6,463 bases of DNA from an uncultured Paracoccaceae bacterium (GTDB lineage: Bacteria > Pseudomonadota > Alphaproteobacteria > Rhodobacterales > Rhodobacteraceae): contig CALCPC010000110.1 in assembly GCA_937900975.1 (NCBI GenBank), positions 1 to 6,463 of the forward strand, in the 5' to 3' direction. The position numbers were made by a program, and so were the translations under genes. The number at the start of each line of letters is the position of its first letter. The first letter of the stretch is position 1. The notes below the pieces were generated by a model. It searched no databases, was not told the origin of the DNA, and worked only from the letters and a program-made list of their open reading frames with translations. Positions 1-6,181 of this stretch are shown in pieces.

Positions 1-157
1 CCCCGCCCCGGACAGGAACACGCATGGCCGTGGCCAGAAACCCCTCGGCCGTGGCAGCCGTGGCCACGAGCGAGAACCGCGGATCCCGCTCAATAATCTC
101 GGAAAGGGCCGCAAGGACCAGGGGATTGCTGTCGCCAAGGATGATGTCCGTCGCCAT
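1..157 (-). CDS. Response regulator receiver domain, N-terminal fragment (NarL/FixJ-like), partial
   Basis: The reverse strand reads 52 codons from an ATG at 157 to the window edge, beginning MATDIILGDSNPLVLAALSE. This has the pattern of a CheY-type receiver: a hydrophobic first strand, an acidic residue (D9) at its end, then a helix and the second strand (RFSLVATAAT). The usual acidic pair after strand 1 is D9-S10 here, so only one acidic residue is seen. The phosphoacceptor Asp and the output domain lie outside the window. Receivers with this NPLVLAALxxII style usually belong to NarL/FixJ (LuxR-type HTH) regulators, but the HTH is not visible. An AGAGGGG lies about 11 bases before the ATG, and no other in-frame ATG or GTG occurs back to the stop at 230-232. 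It is divergent from the serine-cycle operon, so it is a natural candidate for its regulator (inference). NarL-type regulators such as FlhR, MxaB and AgmR control C1 or alcohol oxidation in other proteobacteria. Confidence 0.72.
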   Translation of the reverse strand, partial: MATDIILGDSNPLVLAALSEIIERDPRFSLVATAATAEGFLATAMRVPVRGG

Positions 158-251
158 GCGGGTGTGTACCCCTCTGGCCGCGGTGGATTCAACGAGAAAA
201 CTACCCGTTTGACGGCGAGCGTGGGCTGTTCAGCGCCAGAACGGTCCTAAA

Positions 252-271
252 GGGTGGTAAATTACCCACCC
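252..271. promoter_or_regulatory. Inverted repeat, candidate operator
   Basis: GGGTGGTAA and TTACCCACCC face each other around a single A at 261. The core GGTAA-A-TTACC (257-267 region) is a perfect odd-length palindrome, and the outer GGGT/ACCC arms pair if one C is bulged. The TACC-containing half-sites resemble NarL-type heptamers (TACYNMT) with the last base off. It sits in the AT-rich part of the divergent region, suitable for an activator or an autoregulator. Function is inferred. Confidence 0.4.
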
Positions 272-278
272 ATTTAGA

Positions 279-290
279 TACCCATCGGTA
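279..290. promoter_or_regulatory. TACC-N4-GGTA palindrome, candidate response regulator site
   Basis: TACCCATCGGTA contains TACCCAT on the plus strand (279-285) and TACCGAT on the minus strand (290-284). Both match the NarL heptamer consensus TACYNMT, but they overlap instead of having the usual 2-base gap. The site lies 8 bases after the larger inverted repeat. The adjacent divergent gene encodes a receiver-domain regulator, so a binding site here is plausible but unproven. Confidence 0.35.
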
Positions 291-343
291 GGAAGAGGGG
301 GCGTTTTCTGACGGGGCTGCGGCGTTATATCACCCCTCAGGCC

Positions 344-356
344 GCGCAGGCTGCGC
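344..356. repeat. GC-rich palindrome GCGCAG-G-CTGCGC upstream of the first operon gene
   Basis: Two perfect 6-base arms flank a single G, ending 38 bases before the first ATG of the operon. As DNA it could be an operator for a dimeric regulator. LysR-type QscR controls the serine cycle in Methylobacterium, but no LysR gene is seen here. It is too tight to form an RNA hairpin with a normal loop. It lies just downstream of the weak -10 candidate, where a bound protein would more likely repress. Confidence 0.35.
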
Positions 357-394
357 AAACCCTTTAGCCCCAACAGCCCCTTAAAGGAGACACC

Positions 395-1642
395 ATGTCC
401 GAGATCGTTCCCTTTCCCCAGCTTGACATCCCCGAAACGATCGCTGCGGGTCCGGGGCCCGGCAACACCGATGCGCGGGTTCTGGCGCGCTATGCGGGCG
501 CGGGTCTTGCCGACCACATGCACGCCGATGTTCTGCGCGGCATGGTTGAGTGCAAGACGATGCTGCGCACGGTCATGGGCACGGACAACGTTCACACGTT
601 CGGTGTGGCCGGCACCGGGGGGAGCGGGCTCGACATGCTGTTTTCGGTCGGGATGCCGGGCGACAAGGTCGTGATGTTTGTCAACGGCACGTTCTCGGGC
701 ATCGACGGGCTGACGGTGCGGATGAAGGCGGCAACCGCCGAGGAGCTTGCCGCAAACCCGCTCGACCCCCAAACAGCCAACGTGATCACCATCGACGTGC
801 CCCATGGGCAAAGCGTCACCGCCGAGATCGTTGAGGCTGCGCTGGCCGAGCATAAGCCCAAATGGGCCGCGATGGCGCATTGGGAAACCGGTTCTGGTCG
901 CGTTAACGACATCCAGGGCTTTTCGGACGCGTGCCAAAAGCATGGCGCGATGGGGCTGGTCGACGCGGTGTCCAGCCTTGGCGTCGGCGATTTCCGCATC
1001 GACGATTATCCAGGCGTCCATGGCTGGGCCTCGTGCCCGCAAAAGGGCATCTGCTGTCTGCCGCTGACCTATGCGCCGGTGTCCTTCAGCGATCAATACA
1101 TCGAAACGCTGCGCGCGACCGGCACCCGGACGTTTTGCCATCACCCCATTCTAGAGGCGCGGCATTGGGGCGTTATCAATGGCGAGGACGTCGAGAAGGG
1201 CACCTATCACCGCACCCACTCTGCCTATGCGGTGTCGGCGTTCCACGAGGCTTTGCGGATCTGCCTTCAGCAGACCATCGCCCAGCGCGCCGCGGATTAT
1301 CGCTTTCACGAAGAAGCGCTGCGTGCGGGGGTCGAGGCGCTGGGCTGCGAGGTGACGTCGAACATGCCATCGCTGGTGGTCTTGAACCTGCCCGGGGCGC
1401 TGGCCGGGCGCGAGATGGAGCTGGTGCAGCATTGCCGGGCGCAGAATTTCGGCATCTGGCCCACCCTGTCGGAGCCGGTTCAAGTGCGCATCGGCATTCT
1501 GAACCTTCTGACCGAAACGGCGATCCGCGACATCGTCACGCGCTTTGGCCAGGCGATGCGGGATCTCGGCGCCGACATCGACGCCGAACAGGTCGAGGCT
1601 GTGCTCCGCCAGCATTACGACCGCGCCATCGCCGCGGAATAA
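395..1642 (+). CDS. sgaA: Class V PLP-dependent aminotransferase, probable serine-glyoxylate aminotransferase
   Basis: A 415-residue fold-type I PLP enzyme of the alanine/serine-glyoxylate aminotransferase family. In this operon it most likely transfers the amino group of serine to glyoxylate, giving hydroxypyruvate and glycine. Visible family features are the N-terminal GPGPGN (19-24), the phosphate-binding loop AGTGGSG (72-78), HWETGSG (162-168), the PLP-nitrogen Asp D190 in LVDAVSSLG, the Schiff-base lysine K217 in SCPQKG, and YHRTHSAYAV (271-280), matching the conserved YHxT region. The segment after K217 (GICCLPLTYAPVSFS) lacks the PPG-type turn common in the family and is rich in cysteine, so this is not a textbook SgaA. 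AAGGAGA ends 4 bases before the ATG and decides the start. It is the first gene of the operon, with 25 bases to mtkA. Alternatives are alanine- or aspartate-glyoxylate aminotransferase (as BhcA). The family is certain; the substrate rests on context. Confidence 0.85.
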   Translation: MSEIVPFPQLDIPETIAAGPGPGNTDARVLARYAGAGLADHMHADVLRGMVECKTMLRTVMGTDNVHTFGVAGTGGSGLDMLFSVGMPGDKVVMFVNGTFSGIDGLTVRMKAATAEELAANPLDPQTANVITIDVPHGQSVTAEIVEAALAEHKPKWAAMAHWETGSGRVNDIQGFSDACQKHGAMGLVDAVSSLGVGDFRIDDYPGVHGWASCPQKGICCLPLTYAPVSFSDQYIETLRATGTRTFCHHPILEARHWGVINGEDVEKGTYHRTHSAYAVSAFHEALRICLQQTIAQRAADYRFHEEALRAGVEALGCEVTSNMPSLVVLNLPGALAGREMELVQHCRAQNFGIWPTLSEPVQVRIGILNLLTETAIRDIVTRFGQAMRDLGADIDAEQVEAVLRQHYDRAIAAE

Positions 1643-1650
1643 ACGCGGCG
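1630..1650 (+). other. Intercistronic stem-loop with the sgaA stop codon in its loop
   Basis: CGCCGCG (1630-1636) and CGCGGCG (1644-1650) are perfect 7-base complements around a 7-base loop, GAATAAA, which contains the TAA stop at 1640-1642. No T-run follows, so it is not an intrinsic terminator. The mtkA ribosome-binding site (GAGGGAGG, 1654-1661) starts 3 bases after it. It could act as an mRNA processing or stability element, or affect ribosome passage between sgaA and mtkA. It is the only non-overlapping junction in the operon. Confidence 0.5.
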
Positions 1651-1667
1651 GTTGAGGGAGGAAAACA

Positions 1668-2867
1668 ATGGACATACACGAGTACCAGGCAAAAGAAGTG
1701 CTCGCCCGTTTCGGTGTCGCCGTCCCAGACGGCGCACTGGCCTATAGCCCAGAGCAAGCGGCCTATCGGGCGCGAGAGCTTGGCGGAGAGCGCTGGGTCG
1801 TAAAGGCGCAGGTTCATGCGGGCGGGCGGGGCAAGGCCGGCGGCGTCAAGGTTTGCGACAGCGACAGTGAGATCCACGCCGCCTCCGAAGCGATGTTCGG
1901 GATGCGGTTGGTCACGCATCAAACCGGCCCCCAAGGCAAAGGCGTCTACCGCGTCTATGTCGAAGGCGCCGTGCCGATCGCGCGCGAGATCTACCTTGGC
2001 CTGGTGCTCGACCGCTCGTCTCAGCGGGTGATGATTGTGGCCTCCGCCGAGGGGGGGATGGAGATCGAGGAAATCTCCGCCCGCAAACCCGACAGCATCG
2101 TGCGCGCGGTGGTGGAGCCGGCCGTGGGGCTGAGGGATTTTCAGTGCCGCCAGATCGCCTTTAAACTGGGGATCGAGGCGGGGATGGTCCAGCAGATGGT
2201 GCGCACGCTGCAAGGATGCTATCGCGCATTCACAGAGCTTGATGCCACGATGGTTGAGGTCAATCCGCTGGTCCTGACCGAAGACCACCGTGTCATCGCG
2301 CTGGACGCGAAAATGACGTTGGACGACAATGCGCTGTTCCGCCACCCCCAGATTTCGGAGTTGCGCGACAAAAGCCAAGAGGATCCGCGCGAAAGCCGGG
2401 CGTCGGACCGCGGGCTGAACTATGTCGGGTTGGATGGCAACATCGGGTGCATCGTCAACGGCGCCGGCCTGGCGATGGCGACGATGGACACGATCAAGCT
2501 CGCGGGCGGAGAGCCTGCGAATTTCCTCGACATCGGCGGCGGTGCCACGCCCGAACGTGTGGCAAAGGCGTTTCGTCTGGTTCTGTCGGACAAAAACGTC
2601 CAAGCGATCTTGGTCAACATCTTTGCGGGCATCAACCGCTGCGACTGGGTGGCCGAAGGGGTCGTGCAAGCGATGCGCGATATCGAGATCGACCTTCCGG
2701 TCATTGTCCGGCTTGCCGGAACGAATGTTGAGGAGGGCCAGAAGATCCTGGCCAAATCCGGCCTGCCGATCATCCGGGCCAAAACCCTAAACGAAGCCGC
2801 CAACCGGGCCGTGGAGGCCTGGCGGAATGATGCGTCGCATGACGTGACGATGAGGGCCGCGCTATGA
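1668..2867 (+). CDS. mtkA: Malate-CoA ligase (malate thiokinase) beta subunit
   Basis: A 399-residue ATP-grasp protein homologous to succinyl-CoA synthetase beta. With MtkB it makes malyl-CoA from malate, CoA and ATP, the step that feeds malyl-CoA lyase in the serine cycle. It begins [18 protein letters not shown]46 in [16 protein letters not shown] (44-59) and the glycine loop are the nucleotide-binding part. E197, N199 (EVNPLV) and D213 (ALDAKM) fit the metal-binding positions. The ligase domain carries [20 protein letters not shown] (251-270), then [12 protein letters not shown] (282-293) and [17 protein letters not shown] (317-333). The [13 protein letters not shown] form, the DDNALFRHP motif and the partner genes point to malate thiokinase and not SucC. 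GAGGGAGG lies 6 bases before the ATG. Its last 4 bases overlap the mtkB start, consistent with translational coupling and equal subunit supply. The C-terminal dozen residues past the usual SucC end are poorly conserved in character. Confidence 0.93.
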   Translation: MDIHEYQAKEVLARFGVAVPDGALAYSPEQAAYRARELGGERWVVKAQVHAGGRGKAGGVKVCDSDSEIHAASEAMFGMRLVTHQTGPQGKGVYRVYVEGAVPIAREIYLGLVLDRSSQRVMIVASAEGGMEIEEISARKPDSIVRAVVEPAVGLRDFQCRQIAFKLGIEAGMVQQMVRTLQGCYRAFTELDATMVEVNPLVLTEDHRVIALDAKMTLDDNALFRHPQISELRDKSQEDPRESRASDRGLNYVGLDGNIGCIVNGAGLAMATMDTIKLAGGEPANFLDIGGGATPERVAKAFRLVLSDKNVQAILVNIFAGINRCDWVAEGVVQAMRDIEIDLPVIVRLAGTNVEEGQKILAKSGLPIIRAKTLNEAANRAVEAWRNDASHDVTMRAAL

Positions 2868-3751
2868 GCATTTTGATCGATGAGACCACCCGCGTCCTTG
2901 TCCAGGGGATCACCGGCAAGATGGCGCGTTTTCACACCCGCGACATGATCAATTATGGCACCAATGTCGTCAGCGGCGTTGTGCCCGGCAAGGGCGGTGA
3001 GACGGTGGACGGGCTGCCGGTCTTCGACACGGTCGAAGAGGCGGTGCGCGAAACCGGCGCCGAGGCGTCGTTGGTTTTCGTCCCGCCCCCCTTTGCCGCC
3101 GACAGCATCATGGAAGCCGCGGATGCCAGGATCCGCTATTGCGTCTGCATAACGGATGGCATCCCGGCCCAGGACATGATCCGGGTCAAACGGTATATGT
3201 GGCGCTATCCAAAGGAGCGTCGCATGGTGCTGACCGGCCCGAATTGCGCCGGCACAATCTCACCCGGCAAGGCGCTTTTGGGGATTATGCCGGGGCATAT
3301 CTACCTGAAAGGTCCGGTCGGGCTGGTCACCCGGTCGGGAACGCTGGGCTATGAGGCGGCAAGCCAGTTGAAAGAGCGCGGGATCGGCGTCTCGACGTCG
3401 GTCGGCATTGGCGGCGATCCCATCAATGGATCCTCGTTCAAGGATATTCTTGAGCGGTTTCAAAGCGATGACGACACTCATGTCATCGGCTTGATCGGCG
3501 AAATCGGCGGGCCGCAGGAGGCCGAGGCCGCCGAATATATCCGCGATCACGTCACCAAGCCCGTGGTGGCCTATGTCGCCGGGCTGACAGCGCCAAAGGG
3601 GCGCACGATGGGCCATGCGGGGGCGATCATCTCGGCCTTTGGCGAAAGTGCGTCTGAAAAGGTTGAGATCCTGTCGGCCGCGGGCGTTTCGGTGGCTGAG
3701 CATCCGGCCGAGATGGGCGCAACCTTTGCCCGTGTGATGGAGGTGGCGTGA
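2864..3751 (+). CDS. mtkB: Malate-CoA ligase (malate thiokinase) alpha subunit
   Basis: A 295-residue SucD-like subunit, the normal length for the family. It binds CoA and carries the phosphohistidine that passes phosphate to malate. Visible features are the N-terminal CoA-binding Rossmann region with [11 protein letters not shown] (14-24) and VVPGKGG (39-45), the [12 protein letters not shown] loop (124-135), the [10 protein letters not shown] motif (156-165), IGGDPINGS (182-190) and GEIGG (212-216). The active-site histidine is H251 in [11 protein letters not shown], equivalent to the phosphohistidine of succinyl-CoA synthetase. The ATG overlaps the mtkA stop as ATGA, and GAGGG (2852-2856) lies 7 bases upstream, which fixes this start. 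In MtkB the substrate is malate; sequence alone cannot fully exclude succinate, but the paired MtkA and the operon make malate the strong choice. It acts in the cytoplasm as part of an alpha-beta complex. Confidence 0.93.
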   Translation: MSILIDETTRVLVQGITGKMARFHTRDMINYGTNVVSGVVPGKGGETVDGLPVFDTVEEAVRETGAEASLVFVPPPFAADSIMEAADARIRYCVCITDGIPAQDMIRVKRYMWRYPKERRMVLTGPNCAGTISPGKALLGIMPGHIYLKGPVGLVTRSGTLGYEAASQLKERGIGVSTSVGIGGDPINGSSFKDILERFQSDDDTHVIGLIGEIGGPQEAEAAEYIRDHVTKPVVAYVAGLTAPKGRTMGHAGAIISAFGESASEKVEILSAAGVSVAEHPAEMGATFARVMEVA

Positions 3752-4740
3752 TGACGAAACCCAGCGTCCTTCTCACCCGCCGCTGGCCCGCCGCTGTGGA
3801 GGAAAAGCTTGGCGCGCAGTATGACCTGCACCTCAACCGTGCCGCCCGACCGCTGAGCGCAGAGGAATTCCGGGAGGCGCTCCAGCACTATGACGCAGTG
3901 CTGCCGACCGTCACCGACAAGATCGGGCGCGAAAGCTTGGACGTGCCGAAAGCGCACACCAAGATCTTTGCCAATTACGGCGTCGGCTACAGCCATATCG
4001 ATGTCGAGGCGGCGAAGTCCCATGGGATCGCGGTCACGAACACGCCCGATGTGTTGTCCGAATGCACCGCCGACCTTGCGATGATGCTGCTGTTGATGGT
4101 GGCGCGCCGCGCGGGGGATGGAGAGCGGGAAGTGCGCTCGGGCCAATGGGATGGTTGGCGGCCCTCGCATCTTATGGGCACCAAGGTCTCGGGCAAGACG
4201 CTGGGCATCGTCGGCTTTGGGCGCATCGGCCGGGAAGTGGCGCGGCGCGCGCATTGCGGCTTTGGCATGGAGATCGTGGTCTACAACCGCTCGCCCGTCC
4301 CGCCTGCCGACTTGGCCGCGGTCAACGCACGCGCGGCGCCGACGCTGGACGCTTTGCTGCCGGACTGCGATTTCGTCTCGCTGCATTGCCCGGGCGGTGC
4401 CGGGGCTGCACGGATGATCGACAGCCGCCGGCTTGGTCTGATGCGACCCGGTGCCTTTTTGATCAACACCGCCCGGGGTGAGATCGTGGACGAGGCCGCC
4501 CTTGCGCAGGCGCTGATGTTTGAAACCATCGGCGGTGCCGCGCTTGATGTGTTCGAGCGGGAGCCCGCGATCAACCCCATGCTCGTTCAATGCGAGAACC
4601 TTGTGATGCTGCCCCATATGGGCAGCGCAACGCGGGAGGCGCGGCTGGCGATGGGCCTCCGCGTTCTGGACAATTTGAACGACTTTTTCGAAGGAAAATC
4701 CCCGCGCGACCGCGTGGTGTGCACGGAGACCCGCACATGA
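3751..4740 (+). CDS. hprA: D-isomer-specific 2-hydroxyacid dehydrogenase, probable hydroxypyruvate reductase
   Basis: A 329-residue cytoplasmic dehydrogenase of the D-glycerate dehydrogenase/GRHPR type. It probably reduces hydroxypyruvate, the product of the upstream aminotransferase, to D-glycerate. The substrate-domain motif [15 protein letters not shown] (74-88) is followed by the nucleotide-binding GIVGFGRIG (152-160; Gly155, 157 and 160). The catalytic triad is R242 ([10 protein letters not shown]), E271 (FEREP) and H289 (LPHMGSAT). After the second Rossmann strand comes YNRS (179-182). An Arg where NAD enzymes have Asp suggests that NADPH is accepted (inference). Two starts are possible, GTG 3748 and ATG 3751. 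I choose ATG because GGAGGT (3739-3744) is 6 bases from it but only 3 from the GTG, giving a TGATG junction with mtkB. It could also serve as a glyoxylate reductase. C-terminal residues after VV (323) look like an unconserved tail overlapping glyA. Confidence 0.9.
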   Translation: MTKPSVLLTRRWPAAVEEKLGAQYDLHLNRAARPLSAEEFREALQHYDAVLPTVTDKIGRESLDVPKAHTKIFANYGVGYSHIDVEAAKSHGIAVTNTPDVLSECTADLAMMLLLMVARRAGDGEREVRSGQWDGWRPSHLMGTKVSGKTLGIVGFGRIGREVARRAHCGFGMEIVVYNRSPVPPADLAAVNARAAPTLDALLPDCDFVSLHCPGGAGAARMIDSRRLGLMRPGAFLINTARGEIVDEAALAQALMFETIGGAALDVFEREPAINPMLVQCENLVMLPHMGSATREARLAMGLRVLDNLNDFFEGKSPRDRVVCTETRT

Positions 4741-6023
4741 ATGCACCGCACCGCAGACCCCGCTTTTTCGCCGATACCCTTGCAGAGCGCGATCCAGCCG
4801 TGTTCGCCGCCGTCTCGCGGGAGCTTGGCCGTCAGCGCGACGAGATCGAACTGATCGCATCCGAGAACATCGTGTCCGCCGCCGTGATGGAGGCGCAAGG
4901 CTCTGTCATGACGAATAAATATGCCGAGGGGTATCCCGGTCGGCGCTATTATGGCGGGTGCCAATATGTCGATGTGGCTGAGGAGCTGGCCATCGAACGC
5001 GCGTGTAAGCTGTTCGGCTGTTCGTATGCCAATGTGCAACCGAACTCCGGCAGCCAGGCCAACCAGGCGGTTTTTTTAGCGCTCCTGCAGCCAGGCGACA
5101 CCATTTTGGGGATGTCGCTGGACGCTGGCGGGCATTTGACCCATGGCGCGAAGCCGAACCAATCGGGCAAGTGGTTTAACGCGGTGCATTACGGCGTCGA
5201 CCGTGAAACGCTTGACGTCGACTACGACCAGATCGAGGCTTTGGCGTTGGAGCATCAGCCAAAGATGATCATTGCCGGCGGCTCTGCCATCCCGCGGCAG
5301 CTTGATTTCGCCCGCTTCCGAGCGATCGCGGACAAGGTCGGCGCCTATCTTTTGGCCGATATCGCCCATTTTGCCGGCCTGATCGCGGCCGGTCTTTATC
5401 CCGACCCGTTCCCGCATGTCGATGTCGCGACCACAACGACGCACAAAACGCTGCGCGGTCCGCGGGGCGGTATGATCCTGACCAATGACGCGGCGCTGGC
5501 CAAAAAGTTCAACTCCGCCATCTTTCCCGGCATCCAGGGCGGGCCGTTGATGCATGTGATCGCCGCCAAGGCCGTCGCGTTTGGTGAGGCGTTGGACCCT
5601 GCCTTTAAACTCTACCAACAACAGGTGATCCAGAACGCCCAGGCGCTGGCCGATCAATTGCAAAAGGGCGGGCGTAACATTGTGACGGGCGGCACGGACT
5701 GCCATCTGATGCTGGTCGACCTGCGTCCCAAGGGCGTGAAGGGCAACCAGGCGGAGGCGGCCCTTGGCCGTGCTCACATCACGTGCAACAAAAACGGCAT
5801 TCCCTTTGACACCGAAAAACCGATGGTCACGTCTGGGCTGCGCCTCGGCTCCCCCGCGGCGACGACGCGGGGCGTTGGCGAGCCTGAGTTCCGGCAAGTG
5901 GGCGACTGGATCGTGCGCGTGGTCGATGGTCTGAAAGCAACGGGGGGAGAGCCGAACACCGCTGTCGAGACCGATGTTCGCGCCGAAGCCACCGCACTCT
6001 GCGCCCAGTTCCCGATCTACTAA
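4737..6023 (+). CDS. glyA: Serine hydroxymethyltransferase
   Basis: A 428-residue PLP enzyme of normal family length. It joins glycine and 5,10-methylene-tetrahydrofolate to form serine, the C1 entry step of the serine cycle. Hallmarks are [11 protein letters not shown] (37-47), [16 protein letters not shown] (60-75), [12 protein letters not shown] (78-89), [11 protein letters not shown] (99-109), GGHLTHG (131-137), D208 in [10 protein letters not shown], the PLP lysine K237 in [14 protein letters not shown], and the substrate-carboxylate Arg R369 in [16 protein letters not shown]. The frame is open upstream to 4590, but that part lies inside hprA and has no family similarity. ATG 4737 forms an ATGA overlap with the hprA stop and has GGAG (4725-4728) 8 bases before it. 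It is the last gene of the operon and is followed by a strong terminator. Its place in the operon suggests a copy dedicated to assimilation, with perhaps a housekeeping glyA elsewhere (inference). Confidence 0.97.
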   Translation: MNAPHRRPRFFADTLAERDPAVFAAVSRELGRQRDEIELIASENIVSAAVMEAQGSVMTNKYAEGYPGRRYYGGCQYVDVAEELAIERACKLFGCSYANVQPNSGSQANQAVFLALLQPGDTILGMSLDAGGHLTHGAKPNQSGKWFNAVHYGVDRETLDVDYDQIEALALEHQPKMIIAGGSAIPRQLDFARFRAIADKVGAYLLADIAHFAGLIAAGLYPDPFPHVDVATTTTHKTLRGPRGGMILTNDAALAKKFNSAIFPGIQGGPLMHVIAAKAVAFGEALDPAFKLYQQQVIQNAQALADQLQKGGRNIVTGGTDCHLMLVDLRPKGVKGNQAEAALGRAHITCNKNGIPFDTEKPMVTSGLRLGSPAATTRGVGEPEFRQVGDWIVRVVDGLKATGGEPNTAVETDVRAEATALCAQFPIY

Positions 6024-6029
6024 GAACCG

Positions 6030-6083
6030 AAAGGGCCCCGCCCCCTACCCATATCGGGCGGGGGGCGGGGGCCTTTGCTTTAT
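6030..6083 (+). terminator. Intrinsic terminator of the serine-cycle operon
   Basis: The arms 6030-6045 (AAAGGGCCCCGCCCCC) and 6061-6076 (GGGGGCGGGGGCCTTT) pair at 15 of 16 positions, with one G-G mismatch. The inner CCC/GGG (6048-6050 with 6056-6058) leaves a short ATATC loop. The stem is followed by an interrupted T-stretch (TTTGCTTTATT). It starts 7 bases after the glyA stop. The opposing small ORF ends at 6080, inside the T-stretch, so the hairpin probably also limits read-through from the minus strand, though the minus side has only a weak T-run (CCTTTCGGTTCTT). Confidence 0.88.
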
Positions 6084-6178
6084 TCGCCTGCGAAAAACAG
6101 GCTGAAATCATTGTCGAAAAACGTACCGACACCGATCCCAATCAGCAGCGCCAGGGCGATCTTAAGCCGCAGGTCCAT
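6080..6178 (-). CDS. Small hydrophobic ORF, putative 32-residue single-pass membrane protein
   Basis: An unrecognised 32-codon ORF. Read from the ATG at 6178 it begins MDLRLKIALALLIGIGVGTF and ends FAGE before a TAA. A short charged start (D2, R4, K6) is followed by about 14 uninterrupted non-polar residues (IALALLIGIGVGTF), a short acidic turn (DND) and a Phe-rich end. This fits one membrane segment, or an uncleaved signal-anchor, with the positive end inside. It follows the permease stop by 3 bases (TAAGCCATG) with no clear ribosome-binding site, so translation would depend on coupling to the permease. A role as a small accessory to the transporter is only a guess, and it could be a chance ORF. 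The alanine- and glycine-rich helix pattern and tight spacing favour a real gene. Confidence 0.45.
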   Translation of the reverse strand: MDLRLKIALALLIGIGVGTFFDNDFSLFFAGE

Positions 6179-6181
6179 GGC

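Larger units (their letters stand above)
158..394. promoter_or_regulatory. Divergent intergenic control region between the response regulator and the serine-cycle operon
   Basis: These 237 bases contain no credible gene. They separate two divergent genes and must hold the operon promoter and probably that of the regulator. The stretch around 241-290 is clearly more AT-rich than the coding flanks and contains two inverted repeats. A GC-rich palindrome lies at 344-356. No good sigma-70 -35/-10 pair is visible. The best -10-like sequence is TATATC at 326-331, with only a poor -35 (GTTTTC at 303-308, 17-base spacer). That would suit an activator-dependent promoter, but the transcription start is not determined. 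Confidence 0.6.

Noticed and set aside
24..212. Plus-strand 62-codon open frame at the left edge
   Set aside because: The opposite strand encodes a better-supported receiver domain with a start and ribosome-binding site, and the plus frame is Arg/Ser/Ala-rich with no family similarity.
209..214. TTGACG as a -35 element for the operon promoter
   Set aside because: No acceptable -10 sequence occurs 16 to 18 bases downstream.
230..1144. Long minus-strand open frame (304 codons) opposite sgaA
   Set aside because: It lies almost wholly antisense to a well-supported aminotransferase, has an Arg/His/Asp-rich composition typical of a GC-rich shadow frame, and shows no recognisable domain.
1536..2669. 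Minus-strand open frame of 377 codons opposite mtkA
   Set aside because: Antisense shadow of a clear ATP-grasp gene; the low-complexity His/Arg/Asp-rich translation has no family motif.
1668..3751. Reading the two ligase subunits as TCA-cycle sucC/sucD
   Set aside because: The motif variants ([13 protein letters not shown]) and the flanking aminotransferase, hydroxypyruvate reductase and glyA genes fit malate thiokinase better; no TCA-cycle gene is nearby.
4590..4736. 49-codon N-terminal extension of the glyA frame
   Set aside because: It is inside hprA, unlike any GlyA N-terminus, and the ATG at 4737 has a ribosome-binding site and the same overlap type as the other junctions.
3571..4860. 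Minus-strand open frame of 429 codons opposite mtkB, hprA and glyA
   Set aside because: Its length comes from high GC codon bias; it runs across three real genes and has no motif or ribosome-binding site that I can support.
5827..6141. 104-codon minus-strand open frame crossing the terminator
   Set aside because: It passes through the terminator hairpin and into glyA antisense; its composition is that of a shadow frame, and the permease and small ORF use another frame.
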